Part shown: positions 34,703-45,373 of the stretch, piece after piece
How the letters are laid out: each line of letters starts with the position of its first letter
Numbering within the stretch: position 1 is the first letter of the stretch
From: Gaeumannomyces sp. JS-464
Lineage: Eukaryota > Ascomycota > Sordariomycetes > Magnaporthales > Magnaporthaceae
Length of the DNA: 64,000 nucleotides
Reading direction: 5' to 3'
Assembly (NCBI GenBank): GCA_002197995.1
Contig: NGZR01000003.1
Location: 5,208,001-5,272,000, forward strand
Position numbers and translations under genes: made by a program
The notes under the pieces: generated by a model
What the model saw: the letters and a program-made list of their open reading frames with translations, nothing else
What the model was told of the DNA's origin: nothing
Database searches by the model: none

Positions 34703-35194
34703 GGCTTGCTAGGCGGCACAGGAGGCGGCCAGAAGACGGTGAGGTTGGGGGAGGGCGAGGCTTAGGTAGAGCTCGTTCTATCCGAACAGGCAAAGAGGCT
34801 TGTGGCGCTTGTTCTTGCTGAGAAGACGAACAGGCTTGGCTGAGTATTATCTGGGCAGAGAGAGAGGGAGAACCGGGGAACTGCAAGGCTTCAAAGGCTA
34901 CGCTCCTGACTGGGGGAAGGCGAGCGGGCTTGTGGGAATATCGTCTGGTAGAAGATACATATGGCGAGGCTTGGGCAAGCGGTGGTTCCAGTCGATGATG
35001 GCGAGTGAGCTTGAGGGCCTTGTTCGAGCGGGCTTGCAAATACGAGCTCCTTGCCGATAAGGGGCAGGCGATCTTGAGAGACTCTCTTTATTTATGAGAT
35101 GGAGAGACGGCGGTAAGGCTTGCGAAGACGATATTGCTGTCCGAAGGAAGGCGGGTAGTTTTAGGAGAGTATCGTTGGATCCGAAAGAGGCTTG
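34703..35194 (-). promoter_or_regulatory. Array of eight same-orientation CAAGCC hexamers upstream of the C2H2 gene
   Basis: GGCTTG occurs on the plus strand at 34703, 34797, 34833, 34927, 34968, 35031, 35117 and 35189, that is CAAGCC in the sense direction of the zinc-finger gene, over 492 bases starting 4 bases before the ATG. By chance about 0.1 would be expected on one strand. Two GGCTTA variants lie at 34759 and 35283. Whether this acts as DNA (activator sites) or as a 5' leader RNA motif cannot be told. Confidence 0.5.
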
Positions 35195-36325
35195 AAGCGT
35201 CTGCTGGCCGAGGTGCTCTGGGTACGAAAAAGAAGGCAGAGAGTCGGAGTGGCTATCAACTGTCGTCGAGAGCGGGTGCAGAGGCTTAGTGGAATACTCT
35301 TATGCTCGATATTTCTCTGGCGAGATTGGGTCTGAAAGGAAGTCTTCCAGCTGAGGCTGCTTTGATGGAGGTCTGAGAAGGTCTCCCACAAGGTCCCTGG
35401 CCCCAGATGCAGACCAGAAAATTATACGGGCAGGAAAGCCCCACCCCTGAAGCGACAGCTTTGCCCAGAGCTCCTTATTGGAAAGAATATCATAAATTTT
35501 TGCTGGCTCTGATATACCGATGTCTGCTTCTGATATCAAAAGCACATCAACCCAGACTGGGAGTTGGAGATTTTCAACAAGTCGAAACTCCCTGTCCTAT
35601 CTCGCATTAAGACTTGACCTTGAAACCTAAGCCTCTTTGCTGCAAGTGTAGCTTGGTTATTCGATATCCCGCCAAGGTAAAGGTAGCATCATTGCTGAGA
35701 TATAGATGGAGAGACTTTGTATCAGGAAGCACAAGGCTGCTGAACTACTGGACAAAAGATCCTTTGAATAGAATATTGATATAAATACGTAACAAGGATT
35801 ATTCTTTACGTACCTAGGTACCTACTTAAGAACTTTGGGCTATAAACCACTATATGCTTTGCCGATATCTCTTTGAGCAGACTGGGCGCTGTATATCTGG
35901 GTATCGATCTTGGACGAGATCAGGAGAGATTTTATCAACTGTTCCTTGACCTCGGGAGTCGGGCTGAGCGAATATCGAACCAAGTTTGAGAACGGAACAA
36001 GTTGCGAATAGAAAGGCCAGCTTAACATCGAATGGGTGGTACGGAAAACCCCATAATCTTCAGTTATCTGCTAGGGAGAGGGTTGTAAATTGTTTAAAAT
36101 GGATGTTTCGAAGCTTTAATGTGATATATTTCGGGGCGCTGACATCCGGCAGCACCTTGCAAATCGACCATTTTGGGTTGTTGTTTCCCGAGGCAGTCGT
36201 AATGGGAAAGAAATGCAATTCATCGAGCCTGCCGAGACCCGTCACAAGACAACTCGTTGGATCACGAGTTTCGGCATCAGAAAATGTGCGAATCAACCGA
36301 AAGGAACTCTCTAGAGCCTATGCGT
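35195..36325. other. Intergenic, no supported gene
   Basis: AT-richer stretch with a TACCTAGGTA palindrome at 35811-35820. No coding frame I would defend. Confidence 0.45.
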
Positions 36326-36929
36326 TCAGCGGAGATCCTTGACCAAGACATCGAAATAGAGATCGTCCCTCAGTGGTATCCCGTTCGCCGGCTGCCCATA
36401 CGGCCACGGCCTCTTATCTCCCGTCTTGACGTATCCCCGACGCATGTACCACGCGATGAGCTCGTCCCGGGTCCAGATGACCGTCATCTCCATCCGCGCC
36501 GCGCCCAGCGTGTCCCTCGCGTACTCCTCGGCCTTTGCGAGCACTGTCTTGCCGAACCCGCCTCGCTGCCGTTTCCGGGTCGACGGCGAAGAGGCCAAAG
36601 TAACTGGTGGCAGGACCTGCGCCCTCACCGCCGGGCTTCTGGGCCAGGATGACCTCGCAGCAGGCGACCGCCTTGGCCGCCTCGCCGTCGCCCCCGGCGG
36701 CGGGGAAGGCGATCAGCACGGCGCCCAGCGGGTCGTTGATCTTCTCGAGCAGGCCGGCCGGGTCGATGCGCTGGCCGCCGACGAGGTCCGCCTCTGTCGT
36801 CCAGCCCTTGCGGCTCGGCTCGCCCCGGTATGCGGACTGGACGAGGGGTTCGAGGAGTGGCAGGTCTGCTGTGGTCGCCTTGCGGATTGTCAAGGTCGAC
36901 AGTGGTGGCGTCTGTGGTTTCTCGGCCAT
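36326..36929 (-). CDS. GNAT-family N-acetyltransferase, frame broken
   Basis: Start at 36929 (MAEKPQTPPLSTLTIRKAT). The GNAT fold is visible: TIRKATTADLPLLEPLVQSA (alpha1), VACCEVILAQKP (beta4 region), SYFGLFAVDPET followed after the shift by QRGGFGKTVLAKAEEYA, the acetyl-CoA pyrophosphate loop (Q/RxxGxG), then MEMTVIWTRDELIAWYMRRG (typical motif B) and DDLYFDVLVKDLR at the end. One extra base in the pair at 36569-36570 breaks the frame exactly before the CoA loop. Removing it gives 201 codons, a normal length. The acceptor substrate is unknown. The gene is cytosolic by prediction. Confidence 0.82.
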
Positions 36930-37462
36930 TTTTTTTGGGTCGAGTTTTGGGGGTCGAGTCGAGCGATCTCGAATGTTCCTACGAGGTCTTGTCTGAGTGG
37001 GGGGATATTTCCGCGCCGCTGAAGGTGGCTGTATCTGCAATTGGAGGCTCGGATGTGATATAGACGACCCTCCTGGATGCAATCGAGGGTGAGAGCACTT
37101 CTTCCCGCCGCCTGGTATTCGACAGAGTTATCTAAAGGGCGCAGACATGTCATTCCCCTGCCGCAGTGACAGATGCACGCCCTACACGTGACTCAGAGTG
37201 AAGAAGGCGGCCGAGGTTCAGGTGTGGGACCTGGGATTTTGGGTTTGGTGGGGTGTCGGCCGATGCCGGCGTGGGAGCTTGAAGCCAGGCATCTGCGCGG
37301 TTTGGGGCAGGAAGGATGACGAGGGGCAGGGCCAAGCAATCTAAAAGCTCCAATATTGTGCGGAGCACTTGTCAATAATTTCTTATTTTGCGCCTTTCGA
37401 CAGCGTCGTATGAGCATGACACACTAACAGCCCATGGGGCCAGCGTTGCCAGAGCCACTTGG
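36930..37462. other. Intergenic, no feature seen
   Basis: 533 bases between two minus-strand genes. Promoter of the GNAT gene and 3' end of the DUF1989 gene; nothing else recognised. Confidence 0.45.
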
Positions 37463-38597
37463 CTATTGTGAGGTCGGGAGCCCCTCGCCCCTTGGAATGT
37501 CGAGGCCATGTGCTCCAGCGTACTTTGATCGCTCCGCGGGCTTCCAGCCCTGGGCCGCCAGGAAATTCTTGTCCTGGATCTCGAACACCTCAACCTTGAG
37601 TGGTCGGCAGCACTTGATCATCTCTTGTTCGCTCGCGGCCCCGAATCCCCAGAGGGACAAGTCTCCACCGGGGCAGGTGCCTATTGTTGAGGAGTATGAG
37701 CTCGTCAGCCAGAGATCCGGAGGCAATGGCAGTAGAATAGGTGTATCGGGGGCGACGGAGTAGGTGGACTTACTCAGCGCAAACAAGAGGTCCTGCTCTG
37801 CAAACAGCTCGATGTAGTCGCCGGGCTCGGCGGGGCAAGGGTTCATGAAATACCGGCCCTGGTCGTCGAGACCGGTGACCTGGAACAGGTTGATGACGTC
37901 ATGCACGTCCTGCTCGCTGAGGCCGAAAGGCAGGACGGCGCGGGTCAGGTTGCTATGGCACTGGTAATTATAGGTGCCGCCGCTGAGGGCGGTGTTGATG
38001 TAGGGGTCGCAGCGGGTGCCGAGCAGGTCGTGGACGCGGCCGCCGTGTTCGTCGACGCCGTACCACGACAGCGTGTCGGCCACGATGGTGGCCAGGGGCC
38101 GCATGTAGGGGAGGCAGGACCACAGGCGGTCGTGCGTGCTCACGTGCGAGGCGTGCAGCTGCTTGGTGCGGCTGGCCCAGAAGCGCTCGCGGGGTTGTGG
38201 GCGTTCCAGATGTTGAGGTCGCCTAGACATGGGGAAGCCGAGTTGGCTCAGGCCAAGATAGTCGGTACAGAAACGTCGATCTCTGAAGCGCCGACTCGCT
38301 ACGAGGTACCACAGGGAAACGGGCAATCGACCTACCAACCTGCGCCCCCTCGGGCGTACTGATGCGGACGATGGACCCAGCGGGCGCCTTCCAGGCTCTG
38401 CCGGACCGGATCGGCAGCGTGAACTCTTCGACGAGCACGCGCGGCACCGACTGTATGCGATTATACACGTCCTTATCCACCGTCAAGACGGAGCCTGGCT
38501 GCGGAAGGTAGGCCGGCACGGGCTTCGGGATGGGCTTGCGAGCAGCGAGCCTTTCGGCCGCCGTCGGCTTCGGCGGGGGTGCGGGGTTAGAGGACAT
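37463..38597 (-). CDS. DUF1989 / urea carboxylase-associated family protein, frame broken
   Basis: Exons 38597-38336, 38222-37774 and 37680-37463, with introns bearing GTAGGT..TAG and GTAAGT..TAG. The start is MSSNPAPPPKPTAAERLA. Family features are KAPAGSIVRISTPEGAQVG (cupin-like first strand), then NIWNAHNPRERFWASRTKQL (split by the shift), HASHVSTHDRLWSCLPYMRP, RCDPYINTALSGGTYNYQCHS, MNPCPAEPGDYIELFAEQD, CPGGDL. One C is missing from the run corresponding to plus 38191-38194; with it, the spliced length is 310 codons. Bacterial relatives accompany urea carboxylase, but the fungal role is not established and no urea genes are nearby. Confidence 0.83.
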
Positions 38598-39028
38598 GGC
38601 AATGCAGGATTGGGTAGAAATCAGTTCGGGGACTTGATGAAATTAAAACTCGAGGAAAAACATCGGCTTGAGGGGATGGGTGAATAGAGCCTTGCGGCGG
38701 TGAAATGAGCGCTGGCTTGTCTACGGCAGCGAAGAGAAGTATCAGACGGCACTGGTCTGGTGTGGGACCTTATAGCTTGTCGGCGAGCTGGGAGCCCGAC
38801 CAAATATTGGGAGCGGGACATTGCCGGCTCGCAAGTTTCCGTGACAAAACGAGGCTCGCGGAACTTCGCCCTCGCTTTGAATGTATGCACGGGCTTTTGG
38901 CACCAGAAATCTGGGGTTGTTCTTTCCAAGGACCATTGTGATATTTAAGCTACAGCCCTATTCATGGAACACCGCGTCAAACCGACATGAAAGTCCGACC
39001 TGCCTCGGTCCCAGGCCCACGCCCATGC
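38598..39028. other. Intergenic, no feature seen
   Basis: 431 bases; nothing recognised. Confidence 0.45.
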
Positions 39029-39322
39029 TCAGTTGGTCTTCCACTCGCCCGCATCCCTCGAGCTCTTGGCCACTCCCTGGCCGCCGCCCTCGACTGCCGT
39101 CGCGGCGTTTCCGATCCCGTCGCCCAGCGGCTTCCCGGCGCCCCCCGTGATACCCGAAACGGTCTCGCCCAGGCCGCGGCCTGCGCCGCCGACTACCCCG
39201 CCGACGGTGTTAGTGAGCCCGGAGACGGTGTTGCCGAGCGTCGAGGTGCCCGCTTTGGCCACGCCCGAGACGCCGTTGTTCTCGGAGTCCTTGGAGGACG
39301 AGTTGTTGAGGAGGCCCGACAT
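39029..39322 (-). CDS. Small Gly/Thr/Val-rich repeat protein
   Basis: 97 residues from the ATG at 39322 (MSGLLNNSSSKDSENNG); the frame is open 21 codons further upstream. The body is built from an imperfect repeat of about 11 residues of the form G(N/E)TVSG(L/I)T(N/G)..G, seen as LGNTVSGLTNTVGGVVGGAG and LGETVSGITGGAG. Similar short glycine-rich proteins are widespread in filamentous ascomycetes and have no known function. It has no signal peptide. The regular repeat and clean frame support a real gene. Confidence 0.6.
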   Translation of the reverse strand: MSGLLNNSSSKDSENNGVSGVAKAGTSTLGNTVSGLTNTVGGVVGGAGRGLGETVSGITGGAGKPLGDGIGNAATAVEGGGQGVAKSSRDAGEWKTN

Positions 39323-39374
39323 GCTTTGGAGGAATGGCCGACTTTCTGCCACATCCGGAAGCGGCTCGTCAGCA

Positions 39375-39752
39375 TTAATCTTCAATCGTCGTCCTGCCAG
39401 TGCCGTCCAGTGTCAAGACCCACAGTAAAAATTGTAGTGTACCTAAGATGCGCTGGAATGTGCTTCCTTCCAGTTGTGGAATGTAGTCGACCAAGGAGAC
39501 GGTCTTAATGCTCCAGCGGTCGAGAATGTCCCTTTGTATATATACTATATTCTCGCCATATCTCCCAATCACCACTCCGTACGCATCGCCTCGTGTTCCT
39601 AACCAGTGTGTGCCGGGTCGGTGATACCGGGCAACAGCACTGAAGATCAGCGACGTCATCTTCCCAGGGCTCCCACCCCCAAAACTCAATATAACTGGCA
39701 CCTTATCTCTATCGTCCAGTAGGATTGTGGCTTGTCGCCTCAAGACCACCAC
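39375..39752 (-). pseudogene. Fragment of a fungal integral membrane protein
   Basis: 125-codon frame whose sequence resembles the middle of a family of fungal multi-pass membrane proteins as I remember them: RGDAYGVVIGRYGENIVYIQRDILDRW, seen here as GVVIGRYGENIVYIQRD, then VSLVDYIPQLEGSTFQRILG and a hydrophobic TLQFLLWVLTL. The expected N-terminal membrane helices and C-terminal part are not found next to it; the upstream minus frame (39740-39991) gives no clear continuation. I read it as a truncated remnant, with an unrelated sequence directly following. It abuts the small glycine-rich gene. Confidence 0.4.
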
Positions 39753-40209
39753 ACCTGGCGCAGAACTACGTCAGGAGCGTGGCTAGCATGCAAACATGCG
39801 CGATGTGGAACAGCAGAACAAGGGTGGATGGGGCCTTTTGTCGTGTTTTCCTGGCATTCTTGGTAGTCGTTGACGTTGGGCGGCCTTGGTAATGTTTCAC
39901 AGACTGAATCTTGATGGATCACGGAGGGAAATCGCTCTACCAAGGCTAGGTCGCGTCGATACGAAGAATACTGGGCGCATTGCCTGGACATGAACTCATC
40001 ATGGTATTTCTAAACCATATTCGGGGTATCCTCTCCTTCTAACAGCCGTATATACAAGTTGGTACACGGTGGGCGACAAAGTCTGCCCAACCACCAGGCC
40101 TCCGGCAACAAGACCAATGACACCATCCACGCCCAACGAACGCCAGACCTTAAATCATAACAGGGGGCAAAAATTGGGGAAGCCGTGTGGGCGACAGCCA
40201 CTACCTGAT
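39753..40209. other. Intergenic, no supported gene
   Basis: 457 bases, possibly the decayed 5' part of the membrane-protein remnant. No clear feature. Confidence 0.35.
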
Positions 40210-41129
40210 TTAGGCAATGGTGGTGTCGACGACAACGGGCCTGTGGTCACTGAACATGACTTTGCCTTTGATGTTGTTGATGGCCTCGTAGGCGGTCGCC
40301 TTGAAGGGCTTGGCCGACAGGGGGCCGAGCCAGACGAAGTCGATGCGGGCCCGGCCGGTGTTCTCAAAGGCTGTGTAGGTGCCGAACTCGCCCTTGCGGG
40401 CCTTGGCGTCGACCATGTTGTACGAGTCCTCGAGGAAGCCGAGCTTGACCATGTTCTGGTACGCGACGTCGTTGGCGTCGGCGTTGAAGTCGCCGGTCAG
40501 CACGATGGGCAGGAGGGCCTTGGGGTCGGCCTGCTCGGCCTGCAGCTGCTTGATCTGGTCGACGGCGATCTCGACGCCCTTCTGGCGCGCCTCGGAGCTG
40601 ACGTTGTCGAGGTGGGTGTTGGCGTGCAGCACGCGCTTCTTGGTCGCCTTGTGCTCCAGGATCGCCATGGTCACGATGCGGGTCGAGCCCGCGCCGAAGC
40701 TCTTGGACGGCTTGTTGGGCGTTTCGGAGAGCCACCTGGTCCTCTCGACGATCGGGTTCCAGACGTCGGTCCGGTACAGGATCGGGCTGAACTCGCCCTT
40801 CGTCTTGCCGTCCTCGCGCGCGGTACCGACCGAGGCCCACTGGTCACCCAGGGCCTTGAGAATGTCCTTGCGCTGGCCGTCGAGGACCTCCTGGAGGCCG
40901 ATGAGAGATGCGCCGCCGGCGCTGGAGGCGGCCTTGTCGGCATCGGCAATGGCGCCGATCACGCCGGGGGCGCGGCAGCTGTCGCCGCAGTCCGCCGTGC
41001 CCCAGGCTTTTCCGGCTCCTTGGGGCCCTTGATGGCGAACCTGATGTTGAACGACATAGCTTTGATGTTGAGGGCATTGGTCATGCCGGCTCCGAGGAGC
41101 ATGCAGAGCACGGCGCTGGAGAGCTGCAT
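40210..41129 (-). CDS. Secreted endonuclease/exonuclease/phosphatase (EEP)-fold protein, frame broken
   Basis: Start at 41129 with a signal peptide (MQLSSAVLCMLLGAGMTNAL). EEP motifs appear in order: KAMSFNIRFAIKG, SLIGLQEVL (catalytic Glu), GEFSPILYRTDVW, HANTHLDNVS, VLTGDFNADANDVAY (Asp/Asn metal and catalytic site), ARIDFVWLGP and VMFSDHRPVVVD (catalytic His). One A is missing from the run at 41008-41011 between KEPEK and AWGTADCGDSC; with it the gene has 307 codons. The family contains nucleases, sphingomyelinases and inositol phosphatases. The secreted form with SDHRPV is close to fungal DNase/phosphatase-like proteins; the substrate cannot be told. Confidence 0.85.
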
Positions 41130-42955
41130 TTTGATGGAGCTGGAAGGGTCGAAGGGAGGTAGAGGACGTTGGAGGAATCCGCTCGACGATTGGATAAGGA
41201 CCGAAATGGGAGGTAGAACAGAGAAGAAGACAACAAGAAAGAGGGCAAAAGAACAGAAAAAAATAGGAAAGAGACGGTAAGGAAAAAAAAGACAAGTAAC
41301 TAGAAGGAGAGATTGATGTGTGGCAGAGGCCTGAGGAGAAGAAAATCCCCCTCATCGAACGCCGACCGAGCCATCACGACTTTATATGTGCAGACAGAGT
41401 GAATCCTTTGATCTCGTTCGATCGAATTGTGGGATTTCAGGGCCTTCCTGAAATGCCGAGCCCCCCGTCCTGGGTCACAGCAAGGGGCCGGAACATGGAC
41501 CCAGTGGGAGACAGCCGCCACTGACTCGCCGCTCGCCAAAAATGGATACCACGTTCTCAACCTTACAGGGCTCGTGTGGCTAAGGAGGCATCTCAAAACA
41601 TTGCGTTCATGCCTCGAGGCTTGGTTTTTTTCCCCGCTTGGCTTGGGGTTTGCGCCAGAATGCACAAGCGAAGAGTCGGCTGGCCGACGGGAAGGACAAT
41701 GATGGCCTCGTGTGAGGCCTCCTTGGTATCGGGGCATTTTTACGCAATGGTTCATGGGAAGCTGGAGCTAACCTGTCTGCAGTTGGCGTTGCCACAGCCT
41801 GAGCTAGCTACCACCGTCTGCAGCTAGGACCACGCCTGGCAAGAGACAGATCCGATCCTCTTTCCCAATTGATCCTCACTGCAAACCCGCAAACCTGGGT
41901 CGCCACGGTCGCTTACTTTAGCTTTATGTTAGGCTTAAGACCTTGCACCCCAACCCTCAGACGGAAAGGCAACCGATCTACATAGGTACCTACCTAGGTA
42001 GGTATCTAACCGAGTGGCAATGACACCCAGGTAACAAACTTATCATTTGGGTAGCTTTTTATCGACATCTCGGCAACCGGCGAGCGGGTGGCGAGCAGCG
42101 CAAGCGGATTCATCCCGCCTGCTCACCTTGTTGTTGTTTGTCATGAGGTTTCCCCCTGATCCCCAGCAAGGATTCCTTCCAGCACTGCCCCCTGCTTGGT
42201 CAGGCGGCGGACAGCCCTGTGCTTGTGCTGCGAAGAGGGACCGGGAATCTCAACTCAGCTGTCAACTTAACCGATGTGTGCGGGGGGCGTAGGGCTGCAT
42301 GACCAGCCGCCTGTCGCTTCAGGTCTTGTCCTTCATGGTGGCAACCTCGACGAACCTCCGTGTGCCATGTCACCGGGATGGATATCTTGTGTCAGGCTGC
42401 GGCAGCCAGAAGCGGAGTCGAGTCCCCAGGAGCCAGCCAGCTCACCGCCGTTCGTCCAGAGATGATGAGATTGGAATTACCTCGGTCTTTTCCACGCACC
42501 AGTATCACCAGAGCTTCTGTAAGACTAGGGCGCCCACAGATTTGCAATACCGACCTGGACAAAAGGCTTTGGGGCCTCTTTAGGTGTAAACAGCACCAGC
42601 TCTTATCATTGCCAAGGCAACGGACGGGCACGTTCAGAGTTACTCCATTGTAATTCCTGGTGTTACCCCGCAAAGGCGCGTCGGCGTTCCACATGATTAG
42701 CGATATGCCGGAGCGATGGCTCCTGCCAGAACAAGTTGAGCCACAACCCCGCGCCAATGGAAGCCGCACATGACTCTCCAGCTTCTGGCCCCTTCAAACC
42801 AGATAGACGCGCTATCAACCTAGGCGCCGCCCGTTTATGCCTGTCACACATACCTAGGTACCTATCCCAGGTGGTTTTCCATCGCATCTCTCGGATCCTT
42901 CACGCCGACCTGCCGCGGTCTGAATCGCATGCGGTATACTGTGACCGCCTAGAAG
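41130..42955. other. Intergenic between divergent genes
   Basis: 1.8 kb without a supported gene. Two copies of the palindrome TACCTAGGTA lie at 41991-42000 and 42851-42860. Confidence 0.45.
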
Positions 42956-45058
42956 ATGGCGGACGAAGACGCTGTGACGCCTGCGCCCTGGCAGGACACG
43001 GTGCGCCGCAAGCTAGACCAGCAGAAACATATCATCGACGACTTCTTGTCCAGTGTCAAGCCCGACGCTAAACCCCCCATCGGCCCCTCGACCGACGTCA
43101 CTGAGCTACTTGAGGGTTTCAGACGTGGAGGCCTGAGCTGCGTCGAAACAACAGAAGCCTTTATCCAAAGGTCAGCGACCAGAAACCCGTAGATTTTGGC
43201 TCCTCCCACAGTCTCTTGGAGTGTGTTTGTTAACGGGTAACATGGTGACGCGACCCACAGAGCCTGCAAGACACACGAAACGGTACGCCTCCACCCCATG
43301 CCTGCAACAAAGACCCCTGAGCTCCATGAAAGTCTCAAGCCGCACTTCGAGGGGTTCTCTGCGGTCTGCTAACGCGGCGAGCATCGCCGGTATCTTTAGA
43401 CCAACTGGTAAGCCCGAATTGGGATGGGATTGCGCCAGCCGCGACTCGGCGTGACGGGCACGTTCCAGGCTCTAGAAAAGCCTGCTTGGCTAACCGCCTG
43501 GCCATGTCTAAAAGCCTCACCGAGCTAGTCTTCGAGGATGCGCTTCGTCAAGCGGCCGCGCTCGACGACCATGTCGCAAAGAACGATACATTAGTAGGCC
43601 CCTTACACGGGATCCCAGTGACGGTCAAGGACCAGTTTAACATTGCTGGTGTTGACACGACCCTGGGATACGTGGGGAGGTCTTTCAAGCCTGCTGTTGA
43701 CGATGCTGTCCTGGTCTGGATGCTGCGCTCGCTAGGCGCCATCATCATTGCCAAATCCAACCTTCCGCAGAGCATCATGTGGTGCGAGACTGACAACCGA
43801 CTCTGGGGCTTGACGACACATCCGCTGCACAAAGGCTACACCCCTGGCGGATCGACTGGCGGAGAAGCTGCTCTGCTCTCGCAGGGAGCTTCCCTACTTG
43901 GCTGGGGCACCGATCTCGGCGGAGTATTCGTATCCCAGCCCACATGATGGGTCTATATGGCTTCAAGCCTACTGTAAGCTGCCTCTTCGAGTCTCCCTGG
44001 ACGCCTGGTGTCAATGGCAGGCTTGTCTTGGCGCGCCTGGTGGGCTCGAGAAACTGATTCATCTATCATTGCAACAGAGCGCCCGCCTTCCGTACAGAGG
44101 TGTCCCCGTATCTACCGAGGGCCAAGAGCACGTCCCATCTTCGGTTGGACCGCTGGCACGAAGCCTCCGCACCATCCGCCTTGCTATGGAGTCGCTGATC
44201 CGTGCTAAACCGTGGGAGGCAGATGCACGCTGCATCCCGATCCCCTGGCGCGAGGGAGTTCTTCAACAAATACAAGACCGTCCCCTTGTGGTCGGGGTCC
44301 TGTACGATGACGAATATGTCAAGCCTCACCCACCCATCTCCCGCGTCCTGAAGTCGGCCGTCAAGGCGCTCCAGGATGCTGGGCACGAGGTCTTTGAGTG
44401 GGACGCGCATCTGCATGCTGACTGTATTGAGCTCATGGTACGTTTCATCGTCTGCTTCCACTAAAGATCGCTCTTGGGTCAGAACAAGAACGCTAACTTT
44501 GTCTGCTGTGATTAGGACGAGTATTACACCGCTGACGGATGTGAAGATATCCGCAATGATATCGCAGCCGGAGGCGAGCCTCTCATCCCACATGTCCAGC
44601 GCCTGGTGGATCGCGGCGAGGCCATCTCGGTCTACAAGTACTGGCAGCTTAACAGACGCAAGTGGGATCTGCAACAGGCCTACCTTGAGAAGTGGAACTC
44701 ACTTCAGTCTCCGGAGTCTGGAAGGCTTGCGGACGTCCTGATCATGCCCCCGATGCCGCATTCGGCGGTCCCGCACGGTGGTTGCAAGTGGGTAGGGTAC
44801 ACAAAGGTCTGGAATCTGCTCGACTACCCGGCCATGGTGATCCCTGGCGGAAATGTCGCCCAAGAGGACCTTCAGGCGGAGTGGGATTTCGAGACACGCA
44901 ATGAGGTGGACGAGTGGACCAAGAAGCTATGGACAGACAACAAGGAGGACATGGCAACGATGGGTCTCCCCGTTGGAGTACAGCTGGTTGGCCGGAAGTT
45001 TGAGGAGGAAAAGCTTCTGGCAGCCGCCACTGTGCTAGACTGGCTCCTGAGGAAATGA
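42956..45058 (+). CDS. Amidase signature-family hydrolase (acetamidase-like), frame broken
   Basis: Amidase of the Ser-cisSer-Lys family. Proposed exons are 42956-43170, 43261-43282, 43515-43973, 44078-44437 and 44516-45058. Landmarks are MADEDAVTPAPWQD, VGPLHGIPVTVKDQF (catalytic Lys), YTPGGSTGGEAALLSQGAS (cis-Ser region; the usual second Ser is Thr here, GGSTGG), GWGTDLGG, then after the shift IRIPAHMMGLYGFKPT-like residues, RLPYRGVPVSTEGQEHVPSS, YPAMVIPGG and GLPVGVQLVGRKFEEEKLLA. One A is missing at 43923, inside the codon of the catalytic serine of GGS. The join between exons 2 and 3 is also out of phase by my reading, so that splice site is uncertain. A substrate such as a short-chain amide is a guess from the family. 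Confidence 0.85.
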
Positions 45059-45373
45059 AGACCATAAGGGCCAAGTCGGGTCCGATGTGACCAGGTTGCT
45101 GTGGTTTCCTCGGAGTCCACTGCTATCAGATTTCGAATAAAACTTGGTCCTCTACAAATGAAGATATTCGCGGCGGCAATCTTGCCCCATGGCGAGTCCC
45201 CATCCGCCTAGCCGCGGTGTCAGTCCCGGTTACCGTCCGCCCTTTTTACGATAGCGTGGCTAGACTACACCATAGTGTGTCAACAGACAACTTTAAGAAT
45301 TAGAACCGGAAACATGCTTCCACCATTGTTGAATCTTGGGTACAGGGCCAGCGCGCGCCTCTCTTGTTTGTCC
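45059..45373. other. Short gap between convergent genes
   Basis: 315 bases; nothing recognised. Confidence 0.45.

Noticed and set aside
40069..41280. 403-codon plus-strand ORF opposite the EEP-fold gene
   Set aside because: Shadow frame of a high-GC gene; no domain features.
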